This document shows, in pieces, positions 52,218 through 61,952 of a stretch of DNA of 64,000 bases; within the stretch, counting starts at the first letter, position 1, and each line of letters opens with the position of its first letter. The position numbers and the translations under genes are program-made. The notes below the pieces were generated by a model, which was not told the DNA's origin, searched no databases, and saw only the letters and a list, made by a program, of their open reading frames with translations. Origin of the DNA: Legionella adelaidensis (lineage in GTDB: Bacteria; Pseudomonadota; Gammaproteobacteria; Legionellales; Legionellaceae); assembly GCF_900637865.1 (NCBI RefSeq), contig NZ_LR134433.1:1-64000 (forward strand). The letters are read 5' to 3'.

Positions 52218-53617
52218 TGAAAAATATCGGCCGGATTTCTTTATCCGCTTTCCTGTTAATTGCTTTTTCTCCGGTAAAAGGGGCAGACAGCGGGTTATTA
52301 ACCTCGCCTACATCCTTACAAGGGTCGGCTTACGATGAGCAAACAAGCCAAGGCATTCAAAAATTAGTGGAATATCTTTTAAATTTCGGTACGTATTTTG
52401 GGTACGACCTCACGCAAGCCGCATCGAAAAATCCAAAAACAATTGAATTAATTAATAATGATTTCACCCAGGTCGCAGAGCACTATTTAATTAATACTTT
52501 TTTTGGTGCTGTTCCAGTAAATACTGCTGCAGCATCTGCACTTGCTGGCAGTAATTCTTTCCCTTATTTCATTCCTACACAAAGCGGCCAGAGTGGTTTA
52601 TATGGCGCTTTAAACACACTGAACTCTTTTGGTAATACAACATTCTCTAAAACGCCTTATAATCAAGACGGTACACAAAATGGAGCCATTTCTGTTAATG
52701 CTCTTATTGATCAACAACCTTATCAAAATGATCCAGTCAGCCAATCCATACTTAATATATTAGGGACCCCTAGCGCTTCCTATTGTATGAGTTATGATGG
52801 TTCGCAATGGACACCTGATGCAAAAACCTGCCCCCCTCTCACTCAAGGAGCAGTAATGGAAAATGTCGTAGGGAAAAACTATGTTCCCGGGACTTACGAC
52901 TACTTTTCAGGTGAAAATGTGATGACGTACTTACCGCAATTAAACAGTAACTCGTTACTTGCGCCGTTAATGTATGACACAAACGCTTCAGCCCCGCAGA
53001 CGAACAATTCAAATATTCCTACTGGATTACAGGCAAATAATGAAGCTCAAATCGCTGCCAACTTTATTCGCTATGTAACGGATTCAGTTAATCCTTTACA
53101 GCTTCCACAGCTTAAAGACTACGACTCTTTATATGTAATAATGAATGACACGACGGGAAGATATACCGATTTGCAAAAAGAACAGGCAAGAGAAACGTTA
53201 GTAGGTTATTTAAATACGATACGTTCTTATTCCGCTCAAATGTCCGTGGCTTATAGCAACTTGTATTCAATTCTTTCAAAACGTTTACCGCAAACCAAAA
53301 CGACAGGTTCTCAGCAACCTACCAGCCAGGCAATGAATGAGTTTGTAATGGCCACATGGCGATTATACAATCCAAAAAATCAAGGCGGGAAAACAGACGA
53401 CAGTACAGAGTGGTTGCAGAAAATTAATAATGGTTCCGAAGCAACGGTACAAAAAGAAATTGCTATTTTGTTAGCGGAAATAAATTATCAACTTTATCTA
53501 AACAGGCAACAAGAAGAGCGCATCCTGCTAACGGATTCTGTTGCTCTAGTGAAATCTAACCGCGCCACGCCACCCAATCCGAATTTAACAGAGCAAGTGG
53601 GAACTGGCGGCCAATAG
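52217..53617 (+). CDS. icmX: Dot/Icm periplasmic protein IcmX
   Basis: A 466-residue exported protein with a signal peptide (RISLSAFLLIAFSPVKGADS). The mature part is Asn/Gln/Ser-rich with conserved blocks LVEYLLNFGTYFGYDLTQAA, QPYQNDPVSQSILNILGTPS and LNTIRSYSAQMSVAYSNLYS. IcmX is a Dot/Icm component found in the periplasm. It overlaps icmW by 1 bp and ends region I. Confidence 0.95.
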   Translation: MKNIGRISLSAFLLIAFSPVKGADSGLLTSPTSLQGSAYDEQTSQGIQKLVEYLLNFGTYFGYDLTQAASKNPKTIELINNDFTQVAEHYLINTFFGAVPVNTAAASALAGSNSFPYFIPTQSGQSGLYGALNTLNSFGNTTFSKTPYNQDGTQNGAISVNALIDQQPYQNDPVSQSILNILGTPSASYCMSYDGSQWTPDAKTCPPLTQGAVMENVVGKNYVPGTYDYFSGENVMTYLPQLNSNSLLAPLMYDTNASAPQTNNSNIPTGLQANNEAQIAANFIRYVTDSVNPLQLPQLKDYDSLYVIMNDTTGRYTDLQKEQARETLVGYLNTIRSYSAQMSVAYSNLYSILSKRLPQTKTTGSQQPTSQAMNEFVMATWRLYNPKNQGGKTDDSTEWLQKINNGSEATVQKEIAILLAEINYQLYLNRQQEERILLTDSVALVKSNRATPPNPNLTEQVGTGGQ

Positions 53618-53654
53618 TTGGTTTTTTATAGGGCAATTAACACAACATAAATGG

Positions 53655-53681
53655 GTAACCTGGTGCTTGCAACCAGGTTAC
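53655..53681. terminator. Hairpin between icmX and the glycosyltransferase gene
   Basis: GTAACCTGGT and ACCAGGTTAC form an exact 10-bp stem with a 7-nt loop between convergent genes, overlapping the stop codon of the gene on the minus strand. It likely ends transcription in both directions, though T-runs are short. Confidence 0.65.
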
Positions 53682-54703
53682 ATTGCTTCGAAAACAGAAT
53701 CTATTCGCTCAATAACCGCATCAACAGGAATTAACTCCATGGTGTGCGGGCCATGTGCATGTGTTCCCCAAATGTTAGTTTCCGTAGTTTTCTTTAAAAT
53801 TTTCTCAACCGCTTGCGGGTAATAATCAACTGCCAAATGCCGATAAGGATAGGGACCTGAAACTTGAGAACTGGTAACTGCGTGAAGTGCTATCACAGGT
53901 GTCGCTACAGCTGCAGCCATATGCGAGGGCCCTGTGTCGGGACAAACAAGTAGATCGGCCTGCTCAATAAGAGCCAGCAATTGTTTAGGTTTTGTTTTAC
54001 CTATTAAATTGTTTATTTCTATGGATTGACTTAGCTTATCACCAAATGCTTTATCAAGAGGCCCTGGCCCGCCTGTTACAACTAACTCAGCCTGCCATTT
54101 CTCCTTTACATGTTGAAGAATCTTTAAATAAGCCTCTATTGACCAACTTCGTTCAGGCTTACTCGCTGCCGGATTTAAAATAAACACGGGTTTGCGACTT
54201 GTAGCTAACTGCTCGTTTGCCCATTCTCGATCTTTGTCAGAGATTGGTAAATCCCATTGAACTACTTTATTTTTTATCCCTAACGGCTCTGCAAATTTTA
54301 AAAAGCCGTCTAAAGTATGATCACAGCCTGGAGTTATTTGTTCGTTTACAAACCATCCATGGCCATCTTTTGCGCGTAATCTATCATAGCCAATCTTACG
54401 TCGCGCTTTTATTAATGGATATAATAAATTGGCTCGAAAACTAGCTTGAGCGGCAATGAGTACATCAAAAGATTTACCTTGCAATCTTTTACGGAACTGC
54501 CAATAATCAAAAAAACCATTAGGTTTTTCAATCACGATAAACTCAACACCATCCATTCCCTCTACTAAATCGTAAGCAGGCCGTGAAATCACCCATGTCA
54601 AACTGCTTTTAGGAAAATTGGCCTGTAAAGTCCTTATTAGGGGTACAATCATTAATACATCCCCAAGTGCTGATAACCGTACAACGCAAATGGAATTAAT
54701 CAT
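53678..54703 (-). CDS. Glycosyltransferase family 9 (heptosyltransferase-like)
   Basis: A 341-residue cytoplasmic enzyme of the LPS heptosyltransferase family: ICVVRLSALGDVLMIVPLIR, LTWVISRPAYDLVEG, DVLIAAQASFRANLLYPLI, LNPAASKPERSWSIEAYLKI and LLVCPDTGPSHMAAAVATPVIALH (nucleotide-sugar site, quoted in part). It should add a heptose or related sugar to lipid A core. The exact sugar and acceptor are uncertain. It overlaps the upstream small zinc-finger gene by 8 bp. Confidence 0.88.
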   Translation of the reverse strand: MINSICVVRLSALGDVLMIVPLIRTLQANFPKSSLTWVISRPAYDLVEGMDGVEFIVIEKPNGFFDYWQFRKRLQGKSFDVLIAAQASFRANLLYPLIKARRKIGYDRLRAKDGHGWFVNEQITPGCDHTLDGFLKFAEPLGIKNKVVQWDLPISDKDREWANEQLATSRKPVFILNPAASKPERSWSIEAYLKILQHVKEKWQAELVVTGGPGPLDKAFGDKLSQSIEINNLIGKTKPKQLLALIEQADLLVCPDTGPSHMAAAVATPVIALHAVTSSQVSGPYPYRHLAVDYYPQAVEKILKKTTETNIWGTHAHGPHTMELIPVDAVIERIDSVFEAM

Positions 54704-54890
54704 CTTCTAAAATATATTGAGCACTGCAATAAGGACAAGTTTGAACACCAGTTTCTTCTATAGGTAAATATACTTTGGGGTGAGCATTCCAAAGGATCAT
54801 ATCGTCCATAGGACAACTTAGAGGCAGGTCCCTTTTGTGAACGACATAACTTTTCTCTGTACAAGCTGGTTCTATTGGCTTTTCAATCAT
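54696..54890 (-). CDS. Small zinc-finger domain protein (zf-CHCC type)
   Basis: A 64-residue protein. LSCPMDDMILWNAHPKVYLP and QTCPYCSAQYILED give a Cys-His-Cys-Cys zinc set, the fold also seen in the NDUFS6 subunit of complex I. Such proteins occur widely in proteobacteria beside LPS or branched-chain genes with no settled role. miaA lies 19 bp upstream; hfq, the usual follower of miaA, is not here. Confidence 0.85.
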   Translation of the reverse strand: MIEKPIEPACTEKSYVVHKRDLPLSCPMDDMILWNAHPKVYLPIEETGVQTCPYCSAQYILEDD

Positions 54891-54908
54891 AAACGCTCCT
54901 CATTCACA

Positions 54909-55844
54909 TCATTGCGAGCTATTATCTACTATTTGTTGTGCAATCTCTACCAACTCATGTAACACATTTTTATTTTCCGGATGCAACACTGTACCTTCAT
55001 TCCAATGACGTAACCAAGTAATTTGTCTTTTTGCTAATTGACGCGTAGCCACAATTGCTTTTTCTCTAAATTCTGCAAAATCGCCCTCACCTTCTAAATA
55101 AGAAATGGCTTGACGGTATCCTACTGTTCGCATAGAAGGATAATGGGAATTTAATTGCCATTTTTTGTGCAGATCCTCTACTTCTTTAATAAATCCTTGT
55201 GCAAGCATTTCGTCTAATCGCAATGCGATACGTTTATGCAACCATGCTCTATCTTCTGGAATCAATAAGATATTAATATATCGATAGGGCAATTTTGTTT
55301 CTTTTCCAAGAAGGTGAGATAAAGGTTGACCTGTTATCTTATAAACTTCTAGCGCCCGTTGAATACGTTGGGTATCGTTAGGATGAATTTTGTTCGCTGA
55401 CATGGGATCAACTTGCTTTAGTTGATTCCAAAGAAACTCCCACCCATGTTGCTGAGCCTCTTTTAAAAGGGCATTCCTAATCTCTTCATTGGCTTCAGGT
55501 AAGTTACTTAAACCCTGTTGAAGAGCATTGAAATACATCATAGTCCCTCCAACCAAGAGTGGGATTTTATTCGAGCTCAATATTTTTTTACAAACAGCTA
55601 TGGCATCTTCGCAGAAATTTGCAGCAGAGTAACTTTGATCAGGGTTTAAAAAATCGATTAAATGATGCGGTGCTTTTTCAAGTAGTTCACTATTGGGTTT
55701 TGCCGTCCCAATATTCATTTCTTTATAAATAAGGGCAGAGTCCACACTAACTATTTCAAAAGGAAAACGCCGTACTAGTTCGCAGGCCAGATCAGTTTTT
55801 CCACTTGCGGTGGGTCCCATTAAACAAACTATTTGATTAGACAT
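54909..55844 (-). CDS. miaA: tRNA dimethylallyltransferase MiaA
   Basis: A 311-residue enzyme that prenylates A37 of tRNAs reading U-starting codons, using DMAPP, which this organism makes by the mevalonate route found nearby. Blocks: CLMGPTASGKTDLACELV (P-loop), VSVDSALIYKEMNIGTAKP, HLIDFLNPDQSYSAANF, PLLVGGTMMYFNALQ, and RQLAKRQITWLRHW. I use ATG 55844 as start: it fits the family N-terminus, and the upstream ATG adds a non-conserved extension inside mutL. Confidence 0.95.
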   Translation of the reverse strand: MSNQIVCLMGPTASGKTDLACELVRRFPFEIVSVDSALIYKEMNIGTAKPNSELLEKAPHHLIDFLNPDQSYSAANFCEDAIAVCKKILSSNKIPLLVGGTMMYFNALQQGLSNLPEANEEIRNALLKEAQQHGWEFLWNQLKQVDPMSANKIHPNDTQRIQRALEVYKITGQPLSHLLGKETKLPYRYINILLIPEDRAWLHKRIALRLDEMLAQGFIKEVEDLHKKWQLNSHYPSMRTVGYRQAISYLEGEGDFAEFREKAIVATRQLAKRQITWLRHWNEGTVLHPENKNVLHELVEIAQQIVDNSSQ

Positions 55845-57444
55845 TCTCTTTCTGTGCCATATGAAATAAAGCCTGACAATTTTCACTTGTTAATTCTACT
55901 GCCCACCCAGAATTTTCGTAATTGTTGACGATATATTCTCTTATCAAATCATTATTTACTATTTCATCCAATGCTACTTCTTGGCACTGACTTAGTAGAA
56001 TTAAAATATCATCTTTTCCATCCAGCTTTCTTTTAAAAAATTCGAGTAAAAAATCGTGAATTTTTAGATAAGGAAGGAGCACTGGAATAGCTCTGACGGC
56101 TAATTCCCTTTCACTAATTAGTTGTACGTCAATGCCTACTTCATTTAATTGGAGAAGATATACATCGCTAATAATTGTAGACAATTTAAAGCGAATAGGG
56201 AGCAAGAGTGTTCTTTGTTTAAAAGGCTTTTCTGTATTTAGCAATTGATGAAAAGTGTATGCTTGAAAAAAAGATTTGAATTGAATAAATAGCGAGGGCT
56301 TATTGGGCCGTAGTAATAAGAAAAAATTTGCATTTAAATAAATAAATTCGTGTTGCCTAAAGCTTGTATTTTGTCGCTCTGGCAGTGGGGGATTATATTG
56401 TTCCTTAACAAAATTATTTAACTCTTTTGGAATTTCCAAATATGGTTTTTGGGAGTGTAGGGCCGCGATAAGTTGTGAACTAATAAAATCATGCACTAAC
56501 CGAGGGTCTTGAAATCGTACCTCGTGCTTAGTGGGATGAACGTTAACGTCGACCTCTGTGGGAGAAATGGTAATAAATAACAAACAAGAGGGATGTTTAC
56601 CTGGATATAAAACCCCTTCGTATGCTCTTTTAATAGCATGCTGAATCAATTTATCCTTTACCATACGCTGATTAATGTAAACCCATTGTTTATCATTTTG
56701 ACTGCGTTGGTAACTTTCTCCACTCATCCATCCACGTAAATGGATTCCCGCTCTTTCTACCTCAAGAAAGCCTGCTTGTTCAAAAAATGATTTACCTAAT
56801 ATTTTTTTTATCCGGTTTTGTTCTGCAGTCAATGAGTGGCCGCTCGACAGGTTAAAAATTTCTTTATCATTATGTTTTAAGGAAATAGCAATTTGAGGGG
56901 AGGAAAGCGCGAATCTTTTGACGATAGTTTCGATTGCTTGAAACTCAATCTGTTCGGATTTTAAAAACCTTTTACGCACCGGGATATTAAAAAACAAATC
57001 TCTTACTTCAACTGTAGTACCTTTTGCTCGTGCAGCTGGAATAATTTCATAATGATTATTTTCGGTTGTCAACAACATAGCATGTTCTTGCATTTCAGGC
57101 TTTGATAAAATCTTCAAGCGAGAAACAGAAGAAATGCTAGCTAAAGCTTCTCCCCTAAAACCCATTGTTGTTATAGTATACAGATCATTCAAGGTGCATA
57201 TTTTACTTGTGGCATGCGCTGAAACAGCTAAAGGTAAATCGTCCGCTATTATTCCATGCCCGTTGTCACTAATTCGAATTAAATGAAGACCCCCACCTTG
57301 AATCTCAATGTGAATAATTGTAGCTGCAGCATCTAATGCATTTTCTAAAAGTTCTTTGACTACTGAAGCAGGCCTTTCAATAACTTCTCCTGCTGCTATT
57401 TGATTAGCTACAGTTTTTGATAATTGCTGAATTCGATTTACCAT
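55837..57444 (-). CDS. mutL: DNA mismatch repair protein MutL
   Basis: A 535-residue GHKL ATPase: IQQLSKTVANQIAAGEVIER, KELLENALDAAATIIHIEI, ISDNGHGI, ATSKI and GFRGEALASISSVS. The C-terminal dimerisation domain is present but, as in other MutH-less lineages checked from memory, I cannot see a DQHAxxERxxYE endonuclease motif, so nicking ability is doubtful. The linker is short. It overlaps miaA and the amidase gene by 8 and 7 bp. Confidence 0.93.
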   Translation of the reverse strand: MVNRIQQLSKTVANQIAAGEVIERPASVVKELLENALDAAATIIHIEIQGGGLHLIRISDNGHGIIADDLPLAVSAHATSKICTLNDLYTITTMGFRGEALASISSVSRLKILSKPEMQEHAMLLTTENNHYEIIPAARAKGTTVEVRDLFFNIPVRKRFLKSEQIEFQAIETIVKRFALSSPQIAISLKHNDKEIFNLSSGHSLTAEQNRIKKILGKSFFEQAGFLEVERAGIHLRGWMSGESYQRSQNDKQWVYINQRMVKDKLIQHAIKRAYEGVLYPGKHPSCLLFITISPTEVDVNVHPTKHEVRFQDPRLVHDFISSQLIAALHSQKPYLEIPKELNNFVKEQYNPPLPERQNTSFRQHEFIYLNANFFLLLRPNKPSLFIQFKSFFQAYTFHQLLNTEKPFKQRTLLLPIRFKLSTIISDVYLLQLNEVGIDVQLISERELAVRAIPVLLPYLKIHDFLLEFFKRKLDGKDDILILLSQCQEVALDEIVNNDLIREYIVNNYENSGWAVELTSENCQALFHMAQKENV

Positions 57445-58670
57445 TTGCTCAAACTTTCAATACGTGAACCTTGGGGAGGATAATCCCAAAAATAACGTTT
57501 TATCCCATTAAATATCGCTTGAGTTAATTTGGTTTGATAGGCTGGACTGGTTAGATTTCGTTCTTCTTGCGGATTAGAAATAAACCCTGTTTCTATTAGA
57601 ATAGAAGGGATGTCCGGTGATTTAAGAACCACAAAACGTGCTTGTTCCACTTTTATATTATGCAAATTAGTAATGCTATCCAAATTTTGTAAAACCCGTG
57701 AACCCATTTGCAAGCCAGCACTAATTGTCGCAGTTTGGGATAAATCAATGAGAACCGAACGAATAATTCCATTTTGATCATCTAAATCAGCTAAATTTAC
57801 CCCGCCTAGTTCAGAATAGTTTTCCTTTTCTGCGAGCCAGCGGGCAGCTTCACTTGTCGCTCCTCGTTGAGATAGGGCGAAAACTGAAGCACCATGTGAG
57901 TTTTTATTTATAAATGCATCAGCATGAATAGATATAAAAACATCCGCATTATATTTCCTCGCAATATTTAACCGTTCACGTAGCTCTATGTAATAATCCC
58001 CATCCCGGGTTAATACCGCCTTCATGCCTGGCTGTCTATCAATAATTTGTTTTAATTTTTTGGCAATAGCTAAAACTACTTCTTTTTCTGCTTTTTTTGT
58101 AGGTCCAATAGCTCCTGGGTCTTTTCCACCATGACCGGGGTCAAGAACAATAATAACGTCACGTAAATTACTTTTCGGTGTATGGGTGGCAACAAGTGGC
58201 TTGGTATTTTTTCTATTTTTATTAATATTGCGTTTTGTAACCTGGACTGGATTTATGGTTGGGACATTGGGTGGATATTTTGCTTTGGTAACTGTCAATT
58301 TTGAATTAAATACAATGCGTAACCCCTGCGGTATTTCATAGGTATTATAACGTGTTGCATTTTGTAATTCGAAAACCAATCTTATTGTCTGGGCATTGGG
58401 TTGTCCCCTTCGGATAGAGCGGATACTTTGCTGGCTATGGTTTACTTTCGTAATATTAAAAGCACTATTTGTTTTCCCCAAGTCAATCACAACTCTTTCA
58501 GGATTAGGTAAAAAAAAGGTCTTGTGGGTGTATTCTCCTTTTATATACAGTAGAACTTCTGTCTGCCCTCTTTTCTCTATAACTTTTAAAGATTCAAGCG
58601 TTGCGCTGAAACTTTTAGTTGTAAATAAAAGAACACAGAGTAACTTTAGTATACTAATTGCCATTCTCAT
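57438..58670 (-). CDS. N-acetylmuramoyl-L-alanine amidase (AmiB/AmiC type)
   Basis: A 410-residue periplasmic cell-wall hydrolase with a signal peptide (SILKLLCVLLFTTKSFSA), an AMIN domain (about 25-130) and an Amidase_3 domain: VIVLDPGHGGKDPGAIGP (zinc His), LTRDGDYYIELRERLNIARK, ISIHADAF and ILIETGFISNPQEE (catalytic Glu). No LysM repeat follows. It splits septal peptidoglycan and is probably controlled by FtsEX through an EnvC-like activator. The start follows AGGAATTCAT. Confidence 0.92.
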   Translation of the reverse strand: MRMAISILKLLCVLLFTTKSFSATLESLKVIEKRGQTEVLLYIKGEYTHKTFFLPNPERVVIDLGKTNSAFNITKVNHSQQSIRSIRRGQPNAQTIRLVFELQNATRYNTYEIPQGLRIVFNSKLTVTKAKYPPNVPTINPVQVTKRNINKNRKNTKPLVATHTPKSNLRDVIIVLDPGHGGKDPGAIGPTKKAEKEVVLAIAKKLKQIIDRQPGMKAVLTRDGDYYIELRERLNIARKYNADVFISIHADAFINKNSHGASVFALSQRGATSEAARWLAEKENYSELGGVNLADLDDQNGIIRSVLIDLSQTATISAGLQMGSRVLQNLDSITNLHNIKVEQARFVVLKSPDIPSILIETGFISNPQEERNLTSPAYQTKLTQAIFNGIKRYFWDYPPQGSRIESLSKW

Positions 58671-58688
58671 ATGAATTCCTGAAGACCG

Positions 58689-59165
58689 CTATATGTTCCA
58701 CTTTTCCTTAAAGCAACTTAAAATTTTCTCTCCATTAGAAGTATATGAAGTTGCTATTAACTCTCTACCATTTCCTTTGAGTGCCAAAGTAAACCCAAGA
58801 TCTACATTTTCTAAATAAATCCCGGCTTTTTCAGGCCATTCTATACAGCAAATAGCATTTTCTTCGAAATAGTCTCTAAAGCCAATATAATTTAGTTCGT
58901 CTATACTGGATATTCGATATAAGTCGAAGTGATTAATCTGTGCATTAGTAGTACTGTAATTTTCCACTATAGAAAATGTGGGGCTTTTAATAGCCGAATC
59001 GACTCCCAATTCCCGCAACATCGCACGGATAAACGTTGTTTTTCCTGCACCAATTTGACCGCTGAAGGTTACTATTAAAGGTGCATGCAAGCAAGACGCA
59101 AATACTACCGCAATTGCTTTGGTTGCCTCTTCATCCGCTAAGTAGCATTGAAATTGAGAATTCAT
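58689..59165 (-). CDS. tsaE: tRNA N6-threonylcarbamoyladenosine biosynthesis ATPase TsaE
   Basis: A 158-residue P-loop protein: TFSGQIGAGKTTFIRAMLRE (Walker A), SPTFSIVENY, and INHFDLYRI (Walker B-like). It works with TsaB/TsaD in making t6A on ANN-decoding tRNAs. The order nnr-tsaE-amidase-mutL-miaA is conserved in gammaproteobacteria. It overlaps nnr by 4 bp. Confidence 0.95.
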   Translation of the reverse strand: MNSQFQCYLADEEATKAIAVVFASCLHAPLIVTFSGQIGAGKTTFIRAMLRELGVDSAIKSPTFSIVENYSTTNAQINHFDLYRISSIDELNYIGFRDYFEENAICCIEWPEKAGIYLENVDLGFTLALKGNGRELIATSYTSNGEKILSCFKEKWNI

Positions 59166-60625
59166 AGTAAATTAATTCTTTTTCTTAAAAATGGGATTAA
59201 ATCACTAGCAAGCATACCCCGTTCACCACAATCTTGCGCCGCATCGTCACCGGCCTGGGCATGCAAAAGCACTCCTAATTTAGCAGCTTCCACTAAAGAA
59301 AGACCTTGGGCAATCAACCCACCAATGATTCCGCTTAAAGTATCCCCCATACCCGCTGTGGCCATTCCTGGATTTCCCGCCGCACACACAAAAGTTCCCT
59401 TTCCGGTATTTATTACCGTCCCCATGCCTTTTAAAACAATGCATCCACCGTATTCTTGTTGCAGGGCGCTTGCTGCAGCGAAGCGATCTTCTTGTATAGC
59501 CTTTGTATTGCTATCTAATAAAACCGCAGCCTCACCAGGATGTGGGGTTAAAATCCAATTATCATCTTTTTGTTTATACCTGGCTAGTAAGTGTAATGCA
59601 GAAGCATCAATAACAAGTGGTAATTGTGAAGTAATAGTAGTTTTGAAGAGAGTCTCAGCCCACTCTCCCATTCCTAAGCCAGGTCCTAATATACAAACCG
59701 TTGCCTTCTCTAAAAGCGGTAGCAATTCATTTTCAGTTTTTATTCCATACACCATTGCTTCAAACAGCTGTGGCAACACACCATTTGTATGTTCCGGGTT
59801 GGTAGCAATAGTAACCACTCCGGCCCCTATTCTTAATGCGGCCTGTGCCGCTAGACATACAGAACCAGGCATACCTATACCACCCCCGACAATAAGCACG
59901 TGACCATACATACCTTTATGGGAGTTTTTTACCCTGGGCTTTAAGGAATCTTTTACTTCAGAATAATTCAATAAATTTGCAGCAGGAGGAATGAAGTTAT
60001 TCTGATTGAGTGAATTAACAATAACTTCACCGCAAAAATCAGGACCATCTAAGGTATAAAATCCTAATTTATCTCCCAAAAAAGTTACCGTCATGGTAGC
60101 TTTAATACAAGTCCCTAAAACCTGACCCGTATCCACATCCAAACCTGAAGGAACATCTAAAGAAAGAATGGGCAATGAAGTATCATTGATATTATTAATT
60201 ACATGAGACAATGATTCTTTTACTTTTCCCTTAATACCAATTCCTAAAATAGCGTCAATAATTAATTCCGTGTCACTTTCCAACGGTTCGTCAAAAGCAT
60301 GAATGGGCACACCAGCGCTTATTGCTTCCAGTGCGGCATGGCATGCAGCAGAAGGTAATTCTGCAACTGCTTTATATTGATAAATAGTAACCATGTATCC
60401 TTGCTGAAAAGCAAGACGTGCTACTACATAACCATCACCGCCATTGTTTCCTCCCCCGCAATAGACAGCGATATTGCGAACTGTAGGAAAATATTTTTGC
60501 ACAACTTTGAAAGCAGCTTGACCAGCGCTTAGCATTAATTCGTCTTCGCTAAAATCACGGGCAAAAGCCTGCTGCTCCAAAAGTTTAATCTGCTCGACAC
60601 TATAAAGAGGGAATTTGCTCTCCAT
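59162..60625 (-). CDS. nnr: Bifunctional NAD(P)HX epimerase/dehydratase
   Basis: A 487-residue fusion. Residues 1-210 are the YjeF_N epimerase (YCGGGNNGGDGYVVARLAFQ, DAILGIGIKG, SLDVPSGLDVDTG). Residues 230-487 are the ADP-dependent dehydratase with ribokinase fold (GHVLIVGGGIGMPGSVCLAA, ILTPHPGEAAVL, GNPGMATAGMGDTLSGIIGG). It repairs hydrated NADH/NADPH. Both active regions look complete. Confidence 0.95.
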   Translation of the reverse strand: MESKFPLYSVEQIKLLEQQAFARDFSEDELMLSAGQAAFKVVQKYFPTVRNIAVYCGGGNNGGDGYVVARLAFQQGYMVTIYQYKAVAELPSAACHAALEAISAGVPIHAFDEPLESDTELIIDAILGIGIKGKVKESLSHVINNINDTSLPILSLDVPSGLDVDTGQVLGTCIKATMTVTFLGDKLGFYTLDGPDFCGEVIVNSLNQNNFIPPAANLLNYSEVKDSLKPRVKNSHKGMYGHVLIVGGGIGMPGSVCLAAQAALRIGAGVVTIATNPEHTNGVLPQLFEAMVYGIKTENELLPLLEKATVCILGPGLGMGEWAETLFKTTITSQLPLVIDASALHLLARYKQKDDNWILTPHPGEAAVLLDSNTKAIQEDRFAAASALQQEYGGCIVLKGMGTVINTGKGTFVCAAGNPGMATAGMGDTLSGIIGGLIAQGLSLVEAAKLGVLLHAQAGDDAAQDCGERGMLASDLIPFLRKRINLL

Positions 60626-60745
60626 TCAATCTCCTTATCTGATTAGGATTCCATTCTTCAATCATTCTGTTAATCGCAACAAGGTTAGCTCAAGAACGCT
60701 ATAATAGAGAGGTTTTTTCACTCTCCCTGCTTTGAGAAATACCAG

Positions 60746-61147
60746 TTATTTTACAAGCTTCAGTGAAGGTTTGCCGCGGTTTATTTTATCCGGATCAGTA
60801 GAAGGGGGAGGTGGTGGCGGAGGTGCTTCTTCCTCATATGGAAATTCCATGCCGCGACCGTTTTCTTTGGCGTAAATTGCTATAACCGAATAGGGGGTTA
60901 AAAATATTTGTGTAGCTATACCTGAAAAACGCGCTGTAAAAAGAATCCGATCATTTTCCAAATGAAGACCACGACAAGCTTGAGGGGAAATATTAAGCAC
61001 AATTTTCCCCCCATTTACATATTCCTGCGGAACTTGGACCCCAGGAGCCTCAGCATTAACTAAGAGATAGGGAGTCAATGCATTATCAACTATCCAATCA
61101 TAGATTGCTCTTATTAGATACGGCTTATTCGAGGTCATCGTACTCAT
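60746..61147 (-). CDS. sspB: ClpXP adaptor SspB
   Basis: A 133-residue adaptor that delivers ssrA-tagged proteins to ClpXP. N-terminal domain: KPYLIRAIYDWIVDNALTPY, LVNAEAPGVQVPQEYV, GKIVLNISPQACRGLHL, and FSGIATQIFLTPYSVIAIYA. A flexible Glu/Pro linker with a run of six prolines leads to the C-terminal ClpX-binding peptide GKPSLKLVK. It starts on the last base of the sspA stop codon. Confidence 0.95.
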   Translation of the reverse strand: MSTMTSNKPYLIRAIYDWIVDNALTPYLLVNAEAPGVQVPQEYVNGGKIVLNISPQACRGLHLENDRILFTARFSGIATQIFLTPYSVIAIYAKENGRGMEFPYEEEAPPPPPPPSTDPDKINRGKPSLKLVK

Positions 61148-61767
61148 TAGGCAGCCCTTAGTTGTCTTTCAACATCCGATAAGCTAGCTTGGAAAGAATC
61201 ACGCTTAAATACACGTTGCATGTAGGCATGGATGCCTTTGTTATTTGCGGGTATTTCAATTCCCAAACAAGGTAAACGCCATAATAACGGGGCTAAAGCG
61301 CAATCTAATAATGAAAACTCATCACTTAAGAAATAAGGTTTGTCGGCAAATACTGGCTCCAAGCTTAATAAGCTATCGAGTAATAATTGTCTTGCATTCT
61401 CTACATCATGGCCAACTTGAATATGTTGCATTAATGAATACCAATCTTGCTCAATGCGGAACATCATTTTTCTTGTTTCGGCGCGTGCCACGGGGTAAAC
61501 AGGTAATAAGGGAGGATGAGGAAAACGCTCATCTAAATACTCCATGATGATACGCGCTTCATATAAGACTAAATCGCGATCAATCAAAGTAGGCACAGTT
61601 CCGTATGGGTTAACATTTAATAAGTCTTTGGAGGCTTCACCTTGTTTTGCATGAATTATTTCAACATTTACCCCTTTTTCTGCTAAAACGATACGTACTT
61701 GATGACTGTAAGCATTATCATTATCTGAAAATAAAGACATAATTGTACGTTTAGCAATAATAGCCAT
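61147..61767 (-). CDS. sspA: Stringent starvation protein A (glutathione S-transferase fold)
   Basis: A 206-residue RNA-polymerase-associated protein with thioredoxin-like N-terminal domain (MSLFSDNDNAYSHQVRIVLA, NPYGTVPTLIDRDLVLYEAR) and helical C-terminal domain (FSLLDCALAPLLWRLPCLGI). The start follows GAGGAGCTGTG. In pathogens SspA alters transcription under stress; the catalytic Ser/Cys of true GSTs is absent. Confidence 0.94.
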   Translation of the reverse strand: MAIIAKRTIMSLFSDNDNAYSHQVRIVLAEKGVNVEIIHAKQGEASKDLLNVNPYGTVPTLIDRDLVLYEARIIMEYLDERFPHPPLLPVYPVARAETRKMMFRIEQDWYSLMQHIQVGHDVENARQLLLDSLLSLEPVFADKPYFLSDEFSLLDCALAPLLWRLPCLGIEIPANNKGIHAYMQRVFKRDSFQASLSDVERQLRAA

Positions 61768-61952
61768 TCACAGCTCCTCTTTATAATATTTTGTGCAAAG
61801 GCCAGTATTTTACCATATTTTAATCCATCTTGCTGAAATTTAGATAAAAATGTTATAAAGCAAGGCGCGCATCGTAAAATATTAATTAACCCCCTTCTCC
61901 AGCTTGTTAGCAGCAAGCGACTAAAATACGAAAGATAACCGGCAGAAAGAAA

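Noticed and set aside
59148-59903. 251-codon plus-strand frame opposite nnr
   Set aside because: Fully antisense to a gene with clear motifs; it is a by-product of the codon bias of the real frame.
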